A DNA stretch of 64,000 nt from Ailanthus altissimus (taxonomy: Eukaryota > Streptophyta > Magnoliopsida > Sapindales > Simaroubaceae), in assembly GCA_946807835.1 (NCBI GenBank), contig OX327711.1, forward strand, positions 12,311,501 to 12,375,500, in the 5' to 3' direction. Below, one piece after another: positions 26,701-38,813 of the stretch. The notes under the pieces are model-generated. The model worked only from the letters and a program-made list of their open reading frames with translations. It was not told where the DNA came from and made no database searches. A program made the translations under genes and the position numbers. Every line of letters begins with the position of its first letter. The first letter of the stretch is position 1.

Positions 26701-27240
26701 GACAAAAATAAATAAATAAATAAAAACCATAAAACACAGCTTCCTAAATCAACAGGAGGTTTGGTTTATTTTATATATATTGAATTTTAAGTATACCTGT
26801 TGGCTGGGACTTCAATTTTGTAAATAATTTCTTCATCATCTACATCTCCTTCTTCTTCCAAATGCTTCTCTTTCCTAATTATCGCTTTTTCAGTAGTCTA
26901 ATAAACAATTACAAGTCCAATTTCAACATTTTATCTAAATAAACAATTAATCTCAATAAAAACTCGTGATAGTTACAGCAATTAACCAAGAAGATGAACA
27001 GATTCGGTAATACATACCACATCGTCAAGCTCGATGCCGAAGCAGAAGCATAGATCCTCGAACTCTTCTTGAGCTGCAAAAGGAAAAAAGAAAATTAAAT
27101 TATTTTAAAATCAGTGAACTTCGCATGCATTTGTAAAATGTTGACAATCGAAGTTGGATTGGTGATTGAAAACAGAGCTTACTGTAAGTTTTTCCAAGGG
27201 CTGCGAACAGACGATCCCTGCCCACGCTCACTGTAGGCAT
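20769..27240 (-). CDS. FARSB: cytosolic phenylalanine--tRNA ligase beta subunit, 19 exons
   Basis: Joined exons, 5' to 3' on the minus strand: 27183-27240, 27018-27073, 26797-26897, 26568-26697, 26370-26485, 26015-26081, 25768-25809, 25555-25596, 25102-25178, 24714-24840, 24451-24618, 24194-24322, 23999-24100, 23767-23898, 22623-22697, 21760-21867, 21404-21499, 21235-21318, 20769-20837. All introns are GT-AG, phases agree, and the product is 592 residues (Arabidopsis At1g72550 is about 598). The N-terminus [19 protein letters not shown] is the family start, in a strong context (GCGCCACCATGCC). The N-terminal and B3/B4 editing region covers about 1-290 ([39 protein letters not shown]). A B5 DNA-binding-like domain follows at about 305-375 ([17 protein letters not shown]), then the catalytic-like core ([30 protein letters not shown]). 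It ends [14 protein letters not shown]. With the alpha subunit it forms the alpha2-beta2 enzyme that charges tRNA-Phe; beta carries tRNA binding and editing. No break was found. Confidence 0.96.
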
Positions 27241-27305
27241 GGTGGCGCCTCACTTACTCTCTCTTTTATGACTTCAGCGACGAGCAAGAAGGAGCGTTTC
27301 TGCAA

Positions 27306-27313
27306 AAACCCTA
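27306..27313 (+). promoter_or_regulatory. telo-box core (AAACCCTA) in the leader of the PheRS beta gene
   Basis: AAACCCTA on the plus strand lies about 65 bp upstream of the start codon of the minus-strand gene. It matches the motif found upstream of the mL40 gene in this window and is typical of translation-related plant genes. Confidence 0.4.
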
Positions 27314-27352
27314 TGGATTGACTCGATGCTGAATCGGACAAACCTGGCTCTG

Positions 27353-27362
27353 GTTTTATATG
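27353..27362 (-). promoter_or_regulatory. TATA box of the PheRS beta gene
   Basis: Minus-strand CATATAAAAC about 115-120 bp upstream of the ATG. This is a plausible spacing for a leader of about 85-90 nt. No other TATA-like word lies closer. Confidence 0.45.
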
Positions 27363-27429
27363 AAGGGTCCTAACTGGCCGGATCCGGGTTATCCGGAGAC
27401 CCAAATCACCCTGGAACCCATAATATCAA

Positions 27430-28670
27430 TTGTTTTTTTTTCAAAAAAACAAAACATTCGTATAGTCGTAACTTCTCTACTAAAATAAAGCGATTTTTTT
27501 AAAATATAAAATGTCTAAATAAAATGATTAATTTTTTCTTAAAAATATCTTTATTTACTAAATATATTACATCTATATCTACATAAAACTCATTTGTTTT
27601 ATATTTTTATCAAATAAATTTTATAATTAATGTGTTTCTTTTACGTATGTACAACTTTAAGAAAGAATATAATAAAATTTATATTAACATTATTTTTATT
27701 TTAATTTGTCCAAATTAAGTATTATTTAATTATATTTTTCATTTTTTTCCATTAATTTCACAATAAAATTTCAAGGACGTGAATGTAAAAGTTTCAGTTT
27801 TTATTAAGAAAAGTAAATAATTTAATATTTATATTCATATTTAAATTTTAAAAAAAAGTCATTTAAATTCAACATTCAACTCTATAAATATATATATATA
27901 TCTTTATAATAAAATAGTAAGGTAAAGAATAAAAAAAATAAGGGAATTTATCAGTTATCAATGTTATTTGGCATTTTGTCAATCCGCTTCTTATTTTTTT
28001 CAATAAGTATTCTCTTTTAGAGAAGTAATTGATCACTTTCAGAAAAATAAATATTAGCACTTACTGAAAAGGTTGAGGAAAAACTAATAAAAATGCTAAC
28101 AAACGTAACCTAACAAATTATATTTAAAAAAAAGTAACTAACAAATTCCCTAAAAAATAATAACTATAATATAAGCCACTTATATAGAAAATAGACTTAA
28201 CTTGATAGTCAATAATTCAACAGCTGATCCTTACTTTTTTTTAATGTGATTTAATTGAAATAATAAGTCAATAAGTGATCCTTAGAAATTACCTTTACAA
28301 ACACTGAATTGTGAAAAATAAAAACTTAAATAATTAAAATAATTATTTAATATCATTTAATTGAAATAAAATAAGGGATAAAAATATTTAAATCCTCAAA
28401 AACTAATCTAATGAACAGATTCACCTTTTTATTTTAAAAATTACCTAAGACGATTCATTTTAATAATAACAACAACAAAATTTTGACTTATTATTAATAT
28501 TATTATATTTAAAATTTTATGGTCAATAATGTTAATATCGTTGCCAAGTAACAGGAAAAAGTAAAAATTAATGGAAAAAATAAAAAATAAAAGTATGTAT
28601 TTTTGGATAATTTTAAAAATAAAGAGATGGAATTGTCCTTTAAATTAAATTTTGAGGTTTAAATATCTTC
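27430..28670. other. AT-rich intergenic DNA between PheRS beta and gypsy copy B
   Basis: Extremely AT-rich with many A and T runs and a short (AT)n near 27,885-27,900. No gene, RNA or TE boundary was recognised before integrase homology begins at about 28,672. Confidence 0.45.
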
Positions 28671-28671
28671 T

Positions 28672-29310
28672 TCTCACTCCTTATCATCCTTAGATAAGTG
28701 AAAAAGTTGAATTAATAAATAAAGAGATAAAATAAAATTTTAAAAAAACTGTAAACCCAAATCATAAAGATTGGTGTTTAAGACTTAATTATGCACTATG
28801 AGCTTATAGAACTGCTTTTAAAATTTCATTGGGTATGTCTCCTTATATGATAGTTTATAGAAACTGTCACTTACATGTGGAACTTGACCATAAAATCTAC
28901 TGGGCTATTAAAACTTTCAATGCAAATCTTGATTCTGCTGGACACATACGTAAATTATAAATAAATGAACTTGAAGAATTAAGAAATGATGCATATGAAA
29001 ATTCAAAAATTCATAAAGCTAAAATCAAAACTTTTCATGATAAAAAAAAATATTTGATATTGGTGAGAAGGTTTTGCTTTATAATTCTCGACTTCACATA
29101 TTTCCTGAAAAATTAAGATCAAAATGGAGTGGTCATTTTATTGTGAAACATGTGTACCCTTATAGAACAATTGATATTAATAATCCTAGAAATTAGAATG
29201 TGTTTAAGGTAAATGGGTAAAGACTTAAACCATTTCTAGAAAACCAAGCTTTTCATGAAGAATTTATATCCTTGTCTGACCTTTGTTACAAGACCAATTA
29301 ATCTTTATTT
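28672..29310 (+). pseudogene. gypsy copy B: truncated integrase C-terminal half
   Basis: Starts abruptly at the 'PYHPQxSGQVE' region of integrase and runs parallel to 59,640-60,290 of copy C: 'NHKDW.LRLN.AL', 'GMSPY.IVY', '[21 protein letters not shown]', then the integrase C-terminal '[17 protein letters not shown]' and the 'FLENQAFHEEF' tail. Stops and a small deletion around 29,045 break it. Everything upstream of integrase (5' LTR, gag, protease, RT, RNase H) is missing, so copy B is 5'-truncated. Confidence 0.85.
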
Positions 29311-29510
29311 TACATATTTATATATATTTATTCTTCTTCCAACTTTATTTTTTTATTTTTACTTGCAAATTAATTTAGTATTTTTGTTAAAGTTTTGTTT
29401 TGCACTCCGATTAAGTGGCGGATAATGGTACTCTGTGACATTTTAAGCCAGTTTTGTCAAATTTTCATAATTACTGATACCTTATCTTCTTTCCCCTTTA
29501 TAAAAAAAAG

Positions 29511-30130
29511 GATGGCATTCTAAAGAATTTGAAAAAACGTTTTCCCTCATTGCCTCAAAATTTCTTAAAGAAAATTTACCAAACAAGATGTGAAAGATTA
29601 AGGTTATTAATGATTATAAATATACCTATTGATTTACGTTGGTTAATTGAAGCCAAAATTCGATTGACAGATTTCAGACTCATTAATTTCCTACATGCCT
29701 GGCTTTGGTAAAAGCTCTTTGGCAAAAAAACGAAGAGCAAAATGATTAAGTGTTTATTACAAGTGTGCACGCATAACTTGCAACACACGTTTCCGCACTT
29801 TAGGAATGGTGTCTATAAATCGTGAAGATAAAATTAGGTTCATTAAGGATGGCCTGAGTAAGGAGTCTTTAGATGATATCTTGTCGACTCTTGAGACGCA
29901 TCCTAGTGCATATGTGCATATTGCAATTCGTAAATTATGTGACATATTCTGAAAAGAACATGAACGGTACAGTCTCGGGAATCTGACTTTAAAAGACAAT
30001 GTTTGCCAATCTATAAAAAAATTGGATAGGAAGCCTATCCCCGACCCATAGAGGGCGTTTAAGCTGTTACTGGATGTAAAACCAGAGGAAGATGTGAGCT
30101 ACAATCACAACTACTTGTACATATTTACGG
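29511..30130 (+). pseudogene. gypsy copy B: uncharacterised post-integrase reading frame
   Basis: Parallels 60,495-61,140 of copy C. Pieces include 'FPSLPQNFLKKIYQ', 'INIPIDLRWLIEAKIRLTD', then after a frame change a segment with 'VSINREDKIRFIKDGLSKES', 'LDDILSTLETHPSAYVHIAI' and, after a stop, 'RAFKLLLDVKPEEDVSYNHN'. I do not recognise a functional family. The frame lies where Athila-type elements may carry an extra, sometimes env-like, ORF, but no signal peptide or membrane segment is evident. Broken by stops. Confidence 0.6.
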
Positions 30131-30340
30131 TAGCTTTTATTTTTAAATGTTTCATTTCAAACTCAAACGTCTTTTCCAACAACCAATCACCTATAGTTGA
30201 TTTTGAAAATTTTGCAGTTTAAGCCAACAACTCATGTGACTTTTCTAGCTAATAATTTGAAAATTGGTAAAAATGTGTTGAAAATTTTACATTTTAAGCT
30301 AACAGTCCATGTGACTTAACTTTACAACACCTTTTGGCTC

Positions 30341-30348
30341 TATAAATA
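30341..30348 (+). promoter_or_regulatory. TATA-like box ahead of the captured LOG sequence, copy B
   Basis: TATAAATA about 66 bp upstream of the (mutated) start position. The same word and surrounding sequence occur in copy C at 61,334-61,341. Seen directly; promoter activity is unproven. Confidence 0.4.
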
Positions 30349-30413
30349 CATTGCATTATTTTTGCATCTTTATACAAACTCAAAATCATTTAAGAGAGAG
30401 GGTGAGTATAATA

Positions 30414-31067
30414 ATAGAAGGAACATAAACTCATAAATTCATAAAAATTTGTGTCTTTTGTGGATCCAGCCCTGGAAAACTAGAAGGTTTGTAGAAGTAG
30501 CAAAAACCCTTAGTAAGGTGTTAGATGAGCGAAATATTCATTTAGTATATGGGGGAGGTAGTCTTGGATTAATGGGATGTGTGGCAACAGCTGCACAAAA
30601 TAAAGGCAGTCGAGTTTTTGGTATCATACCAAAAGCTCTAACTGTTGGGAATATTGTAGGAAAAGCAATTGGGGATGAGTTACAGGTATCATCAATGCAT
30701 GAACGAATGTCTTTTATGTTTCGGAATACTGATGCCTTCATAGCTCTACCTTAAGGTTTTGAAACTTTGGAGGAAAATTTTCAAATTGTCTCATGGGCAC
30801 AATTATAAATCCATAGAAAAACCCATTGGATTGTTAAATGTTGATGGTTTTTATAATAGGTTGTTATCTTTTTTTGACTATGCGGTGGAAAAATAGTTCG
30901 TCACATCTGCAGCACGATAGATCCTCATTTTTGCTTCAACTGTTGATCAGTTACTCGATGAACTACAAGCTTTTACACCTCTATCTGATCCAACAATGAG
31001 TCAGATAGATTGGTATACTGATGACAGTGAAAAGAAACGCAAGATAGATTTGACGCTTCATCTGTAG
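30414..31067 (+). pseudogene. captured, intronless LOG-like gene (cytokinin-activating phosphoribohydrolase), copy B, dead
   Basis: Nearly full-length, intronless homology to the plant LOG family, enzymes that release active cytokinin bases from their nucleotides. In order: 'KICVFCGSSPGK' (N-terminal Rossmann strand), a 1-base frame change, 'NIHLVYGGGSLGLMGCVATAA', 'GIIPKAL', 'SSMHERMSFMF' and 'DAFIALP'. Next come the remnant of the PGGxGTxxE catalytic motif (P-stop-G-F-E-T-L-E-E, so destroyed), 'IVSWAQL' and '[21 protein letters not shown]'. The C-terminal tail 'STVDQLLDELQAFTPLSDP' ends at a normal stop. The start codon is ATA where copy C has ATG. At least four in-frame stops and two frame changes are visible. 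Normal LOG genes have several introns, so this is a processed (cDNA-like) copy. It sits between the post-integrase frame and the 3' non-coding region of the gypsy element. Confidence 0.85.
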
Positions 31068-32404
31068 CCTATATATTTTTATGTATTTTTATGCATTTTA
31101 TGTGGTTTGTTTTATTTTGTTACAGGTTTAATTTTCAATAAAAGATGTTTCAGGTGATATCTTCTATACTTTACTCTTTCTATATTTTGACATTGAGGAC
31201 AATGTCTCAATCTAGTGTTAATTATTTTATTTATTTATTTGTTGTTATCACTTTGTTCTCTAGAAAATAAATTTCATAAATGGTGTGAATAAAAAGGTTT
31301 ATTTATGCATTCTTGAGGCGTATTCTAGTTCTAGAATGGCCGAGTAAAGAATACATTACTAAACTTTTGAAACACATTCTAATTAGTTTATTTTTAATGC
31401 ATTTTACGTATAATTGTTTGTTGCTTAAGTTTTTGGTAACTCTTGCGTAAATAAGTTTGCTTTATTATCGAGGTATGATTTCAAAATTGTTTAGTTTAAA
31501 TCACTTTTTCTATCTAGGTTACTAAAGAATAACTTCCAAAATTATTTCTTGAGCACAATATTAAGTCTTGTGGTAAGATGGATGATTCAATATATATAGC
31601 CAAGAGAATTTCCATGTTTAAGTATATATATTACATATCTTTTGTGAGTAAATAGAGAGGTTCAAGATAACAGCTTACGAACTTCTATTGATCTTTTGAA
31701 ATGATTAAATTTTGTTTGGAATAACATTATTTGGGATGAGATTTGGTTGCTTAGCTGAAGGATAAAACAAAATTATGGTGAGAAATTGTTCTTATTTTAT
31801 AATGATTCTTTATGTCTGTAAAAAAAAAAACACACACACACAACAAATATATATATATATATAAGAAGTCAGTTCAGTTCAATAAAGTTTTTGTTCAATT
31901 CTAGAAGACAAAAGTCATTAGGAAGCAATTTTATCACCGAATTCTTTATTCGTAAGATTCGCATAAAATAATTAAAGTCATGAAGCCAGCATGTGAAAAG
32001 AATGGTTTGACTCTAAATAATTAATTTTTCTATATTTGGATCAATGTTAGTTTGTCTGTCTGTTCTTAAATGTAACATTTTCTTGATCGATTATCTGTTT
32101 TCCAACTCCATGAGTGAAATCCTAACCCATTTAACAAGTTATTCACTTGTAAGGATATGGAGTTAGGGCTTTTACTTGGAAAAGAATTTCAAGGCTATAT
32201 ATGTTGTGGTTTGTGGTAAGAAGGCTTCAGCATAGGCTTAGGCTTAATTCATATATACATGATTTTGGAAGTTATGATTGAAATAACCTTAATAGCAATT
32301 ATGATCTTGAACTGACATTTTGTTTGAAATACTTAGATAGTGTTCAAATTTTATTTATGCTTGAATTATTAGGGACTAGCAATAAACTGGTAGGGGGAGG
32401 GGGG
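31068..32404 (+). mobile_element. gypsy copy B: 3' non-coding region and polypurine tract
   Basis: Begins just after the LOG stop and includes 'ttgaggacaatgtctcaatct', which resembles the 'GGACAATGT' block before the 3' end of many Athila-type elements. It then matches 1-1,260 and 61,595-62,583. It ends in a G-rich tract 'taggggga' plus six G immediately before the LTR, a convincing polypurine tract. Short CA and TA microsatellites occur near 31,827-31,862. Confidence 0.8.
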
Positions 32405-33823
32405 TGATGAACATTTGAAATTACTTATTTAATAAGGGTTTTATATAATTATTTTGTATTACTCGTGTCTTTAACCCCCTAACTTAAGTATGTTTACAAT
32501 ATTATACCTAATTAGCTTTTAACTATTTTGTGGTAGATTCGGTAAAATTGGTATAACTTTCTACCTAAGATTCAATTGAAGTGATTCTTGATCCTGTGAA
32601 GATCTAACTCAATGGGCTAACATATTATTTCACAAGGCATTCAAAATTCGAGCGTTTAGAGGGTGAAAATTGCCTAAAACATAACTGATATGCAATACAG
32701 GCCCAATCTAAACAGTCATCAATATTTGACCCATAACTATAGAAATACGTATCTAATACGCATGAAACAAGTTAATTTGAAAATATAAGAGACTTATCTA
32801 CAACTTTGATGTTTTGAGTGACAACTAATTCGGATCACATCAATTCCAAATTAGATAAGCAAGTAGGTGCATTAATGATAATCAATGTAAATTATTTGCC
32901 ACCATTCTTGACTTTTATCATCTAAGTGGTTCCCTCTTCATTTGTCTTGATTTATCCATATTTTTCTATAAATAAGTAGCATGTTTATGCCCAAAACATG
33001 TAATTAGAGAGCTAGATTTTAGTTTAAAATACTTGTCTTTTGTATTATCTTTTTATAGTATTATTTCTCTTGTTTATTATTGTAAAGTCATGTTATCTCT
33101 TCTTCCATTTCTTTTCTTTTTCTTTAGTTTTATTATGTTCAAGTAATTTTTTTTATGCTAAGGTGAAATGGTGAAACTCTTGGTAAGGTAATACCAACTC
33201 TTATTCATGAATTTAATATTTTATTCTTAAGTTAGGCAAATTTATATATGATGTATTTATTTTGTTTGTAATATTAATACACTTTCCTCTAAGTGGTGTA
33301 TCTTGATTTATTATTGACAAACTTTATACTTGGCATAATACATTCTTGAAACCATTTACAAGATTTGGCGTATATACCCTTTCTTGTAAAGTGGGAGTCT
33401 TGATTTATTGTAGACAAATATAAAAATTGGCATAATAAATACTTGAACCAATTTATAAGATTTGATGTATAATAATTGAAAGAAATAAATACTAATTAAT
33501 ATATAAATGATGATGAACTTTAATTGTTATATTTTCCAGTTAGAACCTCATTTGTGTGAGAATTCCAATTGAGTTATAAAAAGAGTTAAATATATTCTTA
33601 CTTCTTATGCCAAGAGTGGATCCCTCTAACCTTAACTTTTATTTGAATTGGTTAATTGAATTAATATTTGCAAACATCTTATACTGCATTAATTGTCTTA
33701 AAAGTATTTATAGTTTGTAATTTTAATTCTACTTCCCTATGGATTGACCTTGTTCTCACCAAGTTATTTATTACTTCGACAATCTTGCACTTGAAAATAA
33801 ACTCCTATATTCTGGACTTGTCA
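32405..33823 (+). repeat. 3' LTR of gypsy copy B
   Basis: TGATGAACATTTG to CTTGTCA, 1,419 bp, the same length as the copy C 5' LTR. Preceded by the polypurine tract. No 5' partner is present because the copy is truncated at about 28,672. Confidence 0.9.
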
Positions 33824-34274
33824 ACAATTAAATGGCATATATATGAGACACCATTCGACCAATTCATCAAGCATGAAACTTTGTAATGCTTTAACTAAAA
33901 GCCTTGTCATGCTTAATATCTAAGCATGTGCTGGCTATTTCTTATTTCATTTTAAAGTAAAATCTTTTTCATGATTTTTCCTTAACAAGAGGTGGTTTAA
34001 TACTAAATGAATTAATAAACTTTTTGGGCATTCTCTATGCTTATAATTCGGCCATGTAATTAACCTTGCCACCAAGTTAATTGTTCAAGTATGAAGTAGC
34101 AAATTAATTTGCATTATCATATTTATAATTACAAGCCACTAATTTCAAATTGATTTGTTAAGTGGGCAACAACATTTTTTATATAAAGGGCTTCATCGTT
34201 TTGATCATTTCAAGCAAGTGTAATGAGTTAGTGTTGTTAGTGCATTAAATGATGCATGCATATGATTGTGTATA
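33824..34274. other. unassigned DNA between two LTRs
   Basis: AT-rich and without recognisable coding sequence; probably host DNA or decayed repeat. Confidence 0.35.
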
Positions 34275-36138
34275 TGTTAAAATTTTTAAAATGCATGTCC
34301 AATATAAATTACATAGCGGAATATAATGTAATTATTCAACATATACACATGATTACTGAATCAAAAACAATATAGGAATCAAATACATACCATTGTAGAC
34401 GATTCGGTGAAAGTTATTGCACAATGAAGCATTTGAGCTCACAATGAAGTACTCCATTGAACAATTCTTGACTCTAACATTTGGTGGAATTAGAGTAGTT
34501 AGAATGGTAGCTTTTTGATTAATATTTCATGCAAAAATCAGACTAAGTTCAACACTTGAACTAGTTTTTGCATTATATGCTTAAAGATTGAGTTTATGGA
34601 CCAAAATATGACTTTCTTAAAGTTGTATTTTCTCTCTCAAATGGTTACACGAATTTTTTCACTATTAAACTTCATTCTTTAATGAATTCTATAGCAAATG
34701 AAACTATTTTATTTATTTTATATAGCTAAAGACTTCACATGTGGACACATGTCCATCATAGAGTCTTGTTTGACCATGCAAGGTCATGAATAAGTGACAA
34801 ATATCACTTCAATTATTCATGCAAACTCTTTGCATATGTGACATTTGTGAGATGCAACTCTATGCATGTTGCCATTTGTCACACAAATGGCTATGCATGA
34901 ATGCCAAGTGTGCATTTTACTTTTCAATGCAATAAAGACCTATTTGCAATATTTGTAAACTATGTTTCCCACTTTCTAAAGAGGTCCTAAAATATATTCT
35001 GCTTTCCGAAACCTTTTCGAATCGATCCGCATAATTTGTACTACTACTTTAATGTTCAATTAGTACACTTCATATCGTGAGACTCTCTAGGTTCACACTC
35101 GTTTGTCTTACAGAACACTTCTACAAGTTTATTAATGATGCCTCATACACACGTTATGGATATTACATAACGACACATTGAACCATACAAGTTGAGGTTA
35201 AACATATCCGTATAATCTTTCTATCACCTATATCCTTAGAAGATAGGATATATAGATTATCACCATCAAATCTCTATATGCTCGTCAATGAATTTATCTT
35301 CAGATAGGTATTCCTGTAAATAATATCCGCAAACTCTTTTGCGATATTGTTTAACCTTACGAAAATCTATTTTCTTGGGTTTTTATGCTTGTTGCTATAA
35401 GATTTTTTGAAATACAATCTCGAAGCATCAAGATATATAACTTACTTATATGGTTGACAAATCTCATATCTACGCACATCAGACTTCATAAGCATCAAAC
35501 CATACCCAACGACAACCCAGCGATCAGACCATGAAAGGTCTCTAGTATGCATGGAACCAAAGTATGATGGATCACTCACAAGCCCTTTGCGACGCTCAGA
35601 TTAAAGGATCACGAATATTACTCAACTTGAGAATACTCTCAATTGATAGTTTTATGGAATGTTTATTGAATGTCCTCATGAATTTGTTCAATATCCAGTC
35701 CTTACGGAATACTAGTATGCCTATACAGACTTTCGTTAACACATGATATACTAGGATTAATCATCTGAACAATTCAGATATAGACATACACCAATTTAGA
35801 AGAAATGTCGTTTGACCTGTGTTGGTAACCATAGATCTGGAACAATGTTTTTGAGAACATATAGCGTAATAATATTTCTTAACACCATTTGCAACTCTTT
35901 ACAACTACATCATCACTATATTATTTTTGGGTCTTTGTCCCAATTTTAGACAAGATTTTAACTCTTTAGAATTGCTAACTTTTAGTGCTGATATAAACTC
36001 TTTTAGATCAAATCTAAATTCCTTTGATCTACAATGTCTGAAAAAGTTACAAACTTTTTACAATATAATTATGTATTAATGATTATTATTGAAATATTTA
36101 CTGCATATCAAAATGGCACATAAGCACCATTCCCAACA
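34275..36138 (-). repeat. Copia-type LTR (minus strand), solo-like
   Basis: Read on the minus strand it runs from TGTTGGGAATGGTGC to TTTTAACA, with matching TGTT..AACA ends, about 1,864 bp. Its left-hand half on the minus strand matches the fragment at 2,696-3,675. Neither a polypurine tract nor a primer-binding site adjoins it, and I see no 5-bp target duplication (gtata versus agtga), so the ends are approximate or the copy is old. Confidence 0.5.
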
Positions 36139-37825
36139 AGTGAAGTAAGATAGCTAGTTAAATAAACATTAATAGTTAGTGTACTGGCCGAGTAATACAG
36201 AAAGCAAGAGTAACTTCAACAACAATTCTTACTGAGAAAATAAACTACTATTCTAGTTCAAGGAATCCTATCACATCTTCAACTAAAATTGTTTAAAGCA
36301 CGTTTCAAGGATAAAATCCCTTTTATCTCATTAATGTAATGAGATATGTATTTTATATTCCGTAGCGTACATTTTGCATGTAAGGCATATAAAATTAAAA
36401 TTAAAATGTACACATTTACCTTAAGCATGGCACACTTACAAAACTCTCATGTGAGTAAATGAACAATGTATCTACTGAATGGAGCCATTGCCACTAACAA
36501 CACACATAGGCAGCATTCATTTTGAAAAGTTCAATCTACATGATGTGTTATCTATCACTTCTTTTAAATTAAACTCAATTTCTATTGAATTTTTTTTGAA
36601 AATAGCCTTTATTGAGGAGCCTTAACTTTTTAGCCCTATTTCAAATTATCAACTTTTTTTGCCAAACCCATTCATTTTGGACCATAATATCTTCTACATT
36701 TTTTTCTCCCTCTTAAACCACTCATCTTCGTCTCTTTCATATGAATTCTCTCAAAAGCTCATCCCCCTCAAGCAGTGACAGCAAGCGGCTGTTAGGTGTC
36801 GATTAAATATACGATGTATGTATGTGGTATTTGTGTCCATTATCCCATATACGCATCACATACATATAGATATATATACACACAACGGAAGCACAAATAC
36901 ATTAATAAACACAAATAAAACATATTAATCATATTAATACCAAGATTGAGAATTTCACCTATATGACTTTTCGATAAAAGTTACTGAAGTCCACATGAAG
37001 TGTAACTTATTTACTGTTCTAGCAACCAATATGGTGGGCTTGATTATCTAGAATAATAACATTGGCTTAACAATTAAACCACCAGCTATTTAATTTACCC
37101 TTGATCAACACTTGATCAATAAATCAAATACTTATGTTGTTGAAATGAGTAGCCAATTATAAAAATAGATGGAGTTAATTTCAATACTTGAAAACAATAT
37201 CCAAGAAACAATTTCTTTTTCTTCTCTCTAATGTATGGCTGGCCACTTTATTTTTGCAACAACTATACGTTTGTTTCTATTTCACATATTAAATAAAACC
37301 AAATTAATTTTTAATATAATTAAACCATAATTAACTTTTAACTTAGGTTTAATTTAACCTAACTTAAGTTAACTGTTAACTCTACTTAGGTTAAATAACT
37401 TGTCCAATAAGTAATTAATATTTAAATATTTAATTAACCTAACTAAAGTTAACTATTAAACATAGGTAGGTTAGTTTACTTTTCTAAAAAGTAAATAATA
37501 TTTAAATATTTAATTAAATTAACCTTAGATAACTATTTAACCTAGTTTAAGTTATGGATTATTTAATTATTAAATGAATAAAAATCTTAAATATTTAATA
37601 ATTAAATAATTAAATATGTAAAATTACCCTTAAGCCCTTACTTGGTTGCCAAGTTAACACAATGTGGGTCTCACTTAACCACACACTTGAATAAATTTAA
37701 CCAAATGCTCACTATGCGTTATGTGTAATTATTTGATTGGTCAACAATAATTGTTAACTAATCAATGTACTTAACTCTTAAGTATTTACGCGCATGCATG
37801 ATTAATGGTATAGTAGCTAAATACA
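36139..37825. other. repeat-like AT-rich DNA, unassigned
   Basis: From about 36,790 ('tgttaggtgtcgatt') onward the layout ('aacggaagcacaaatac', 'aagttactgaagtccacatgaag') resembles the edge of a Copia-type LTR on the minus strand, similar in style to 34,275-34,450. Around 37,290-37,560 a 'taacctaacttaagttaac' theme recurs several times with variation. No coding sequence was recognised. Confidence 0.3.
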
Positions 37826-38335
37826 AGCGCACACTATCGTATCAAGTAATATATGATTTAAAGTCTAAGTATCGATCTCATAAAGACTATACAATCTAAT
37901 TCTTTCAATCAAGTACTAAAATTATAATTACTTAACTTTTATTCAAAAAACTAAAATTTGAAAATTATTTAACTAACCTAATTCTATCAATTAAATCAAC
38001 CTAAATAGCAACAAACAATAGATAAATTCACCAAAAGATAACAATCTAAGGCATAGACTCATCCCCTAGCATTTTATTAGACTCATTAATATCTTAGTTA
38101 ATCATTTAATATAAATTATTGGCTTAAATACTAATCTCGTTACAAGTCTCTGTCGATGGTCAAGTGATTATATTACGCATTCTAACAATCACACATATAT
38201 ATATATATATCTATGGCAATTAAATTAGAATGTAATTCATTAAGATCAAGTCTAAATTATGCCATATATGTCATCTAGGTATATGTCTATCCTACATGAA
38301 ACTCATAGTTGTAACTCTATAATTATGCATCAAAC
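37826..38335 (-). repeat. partial copy of the dispersed LTR-like repeat (see 5,926-7,192)
   Basis: Follows 5,950-6,440 almost phrase by phrase: 'gcacactatcgtatcaagtaat', 'aagtctaagtatcgatctcataaagactata', 'ctctgtcgatggtcaagt', 'cattaagatcaagtctaaat'. The right part of the family is absent. Confidence 0.6.
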
Positions 38336-38813
38336 TATCATAGGCTATACCGGTTAAACATGAGATTAGGCAAATATATGCCAAAGTATTACCCTAGATC
38401 GCTAAAGTGTGCAGGTAATATTGGTAACATATATTTGACGACTGATAAGTAAATCTGGAATACATTTATCTTAGATCGCTAAAGTGTACGGATAAGGTGT
38501 ATTTATGATTAGTAGTAAGAGTTGCATGAGATACAATTGATAAGAATTGTCTATCTTTTGGGTTTACAAAGGCCTAGAACAATAAAGTGCATGGCTAAAG
38601 TAAAATACTAATGGGGTCCACTTTTCACTGTATAATTTAAATAATTTTAAATTATCATTTTTTCGTTTGAGAGATTAAAAGAATTATGTAAAACAGTGGG
38701 AGGACTTGTTTAGATTAAAAAATGTATAACTATTATACCCATGATCTAAAACATTATTAATCAGCGATTGAAATATTTCGCTAACATTTTTGCTTTCGTC
38801 TTTTCAAGGCCAA
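38336..38813 (+). other. leader region of the Copia-like element
   Basis: Contains two similar phrases 'ctagatcgctaaagtgtgcaggtaa' and 'ttagatcgctaaagtgtacggataa', then AT-rich sequence leading into the gag start at 38,814. It is probably the LTR end or untranslated leader of the Copia element; I could not see a clear primer site. Confidence 0.35.

Noticed and set aside
34275..36138. Complete Copia element with two LTRs between 2.7 and 36 kb
   Set aside because: The two related LTRs are 31 kb apart, both on the minus strand, with intact host genes between them, differ considerably, and lack adjacent primer site or polypurine tract.
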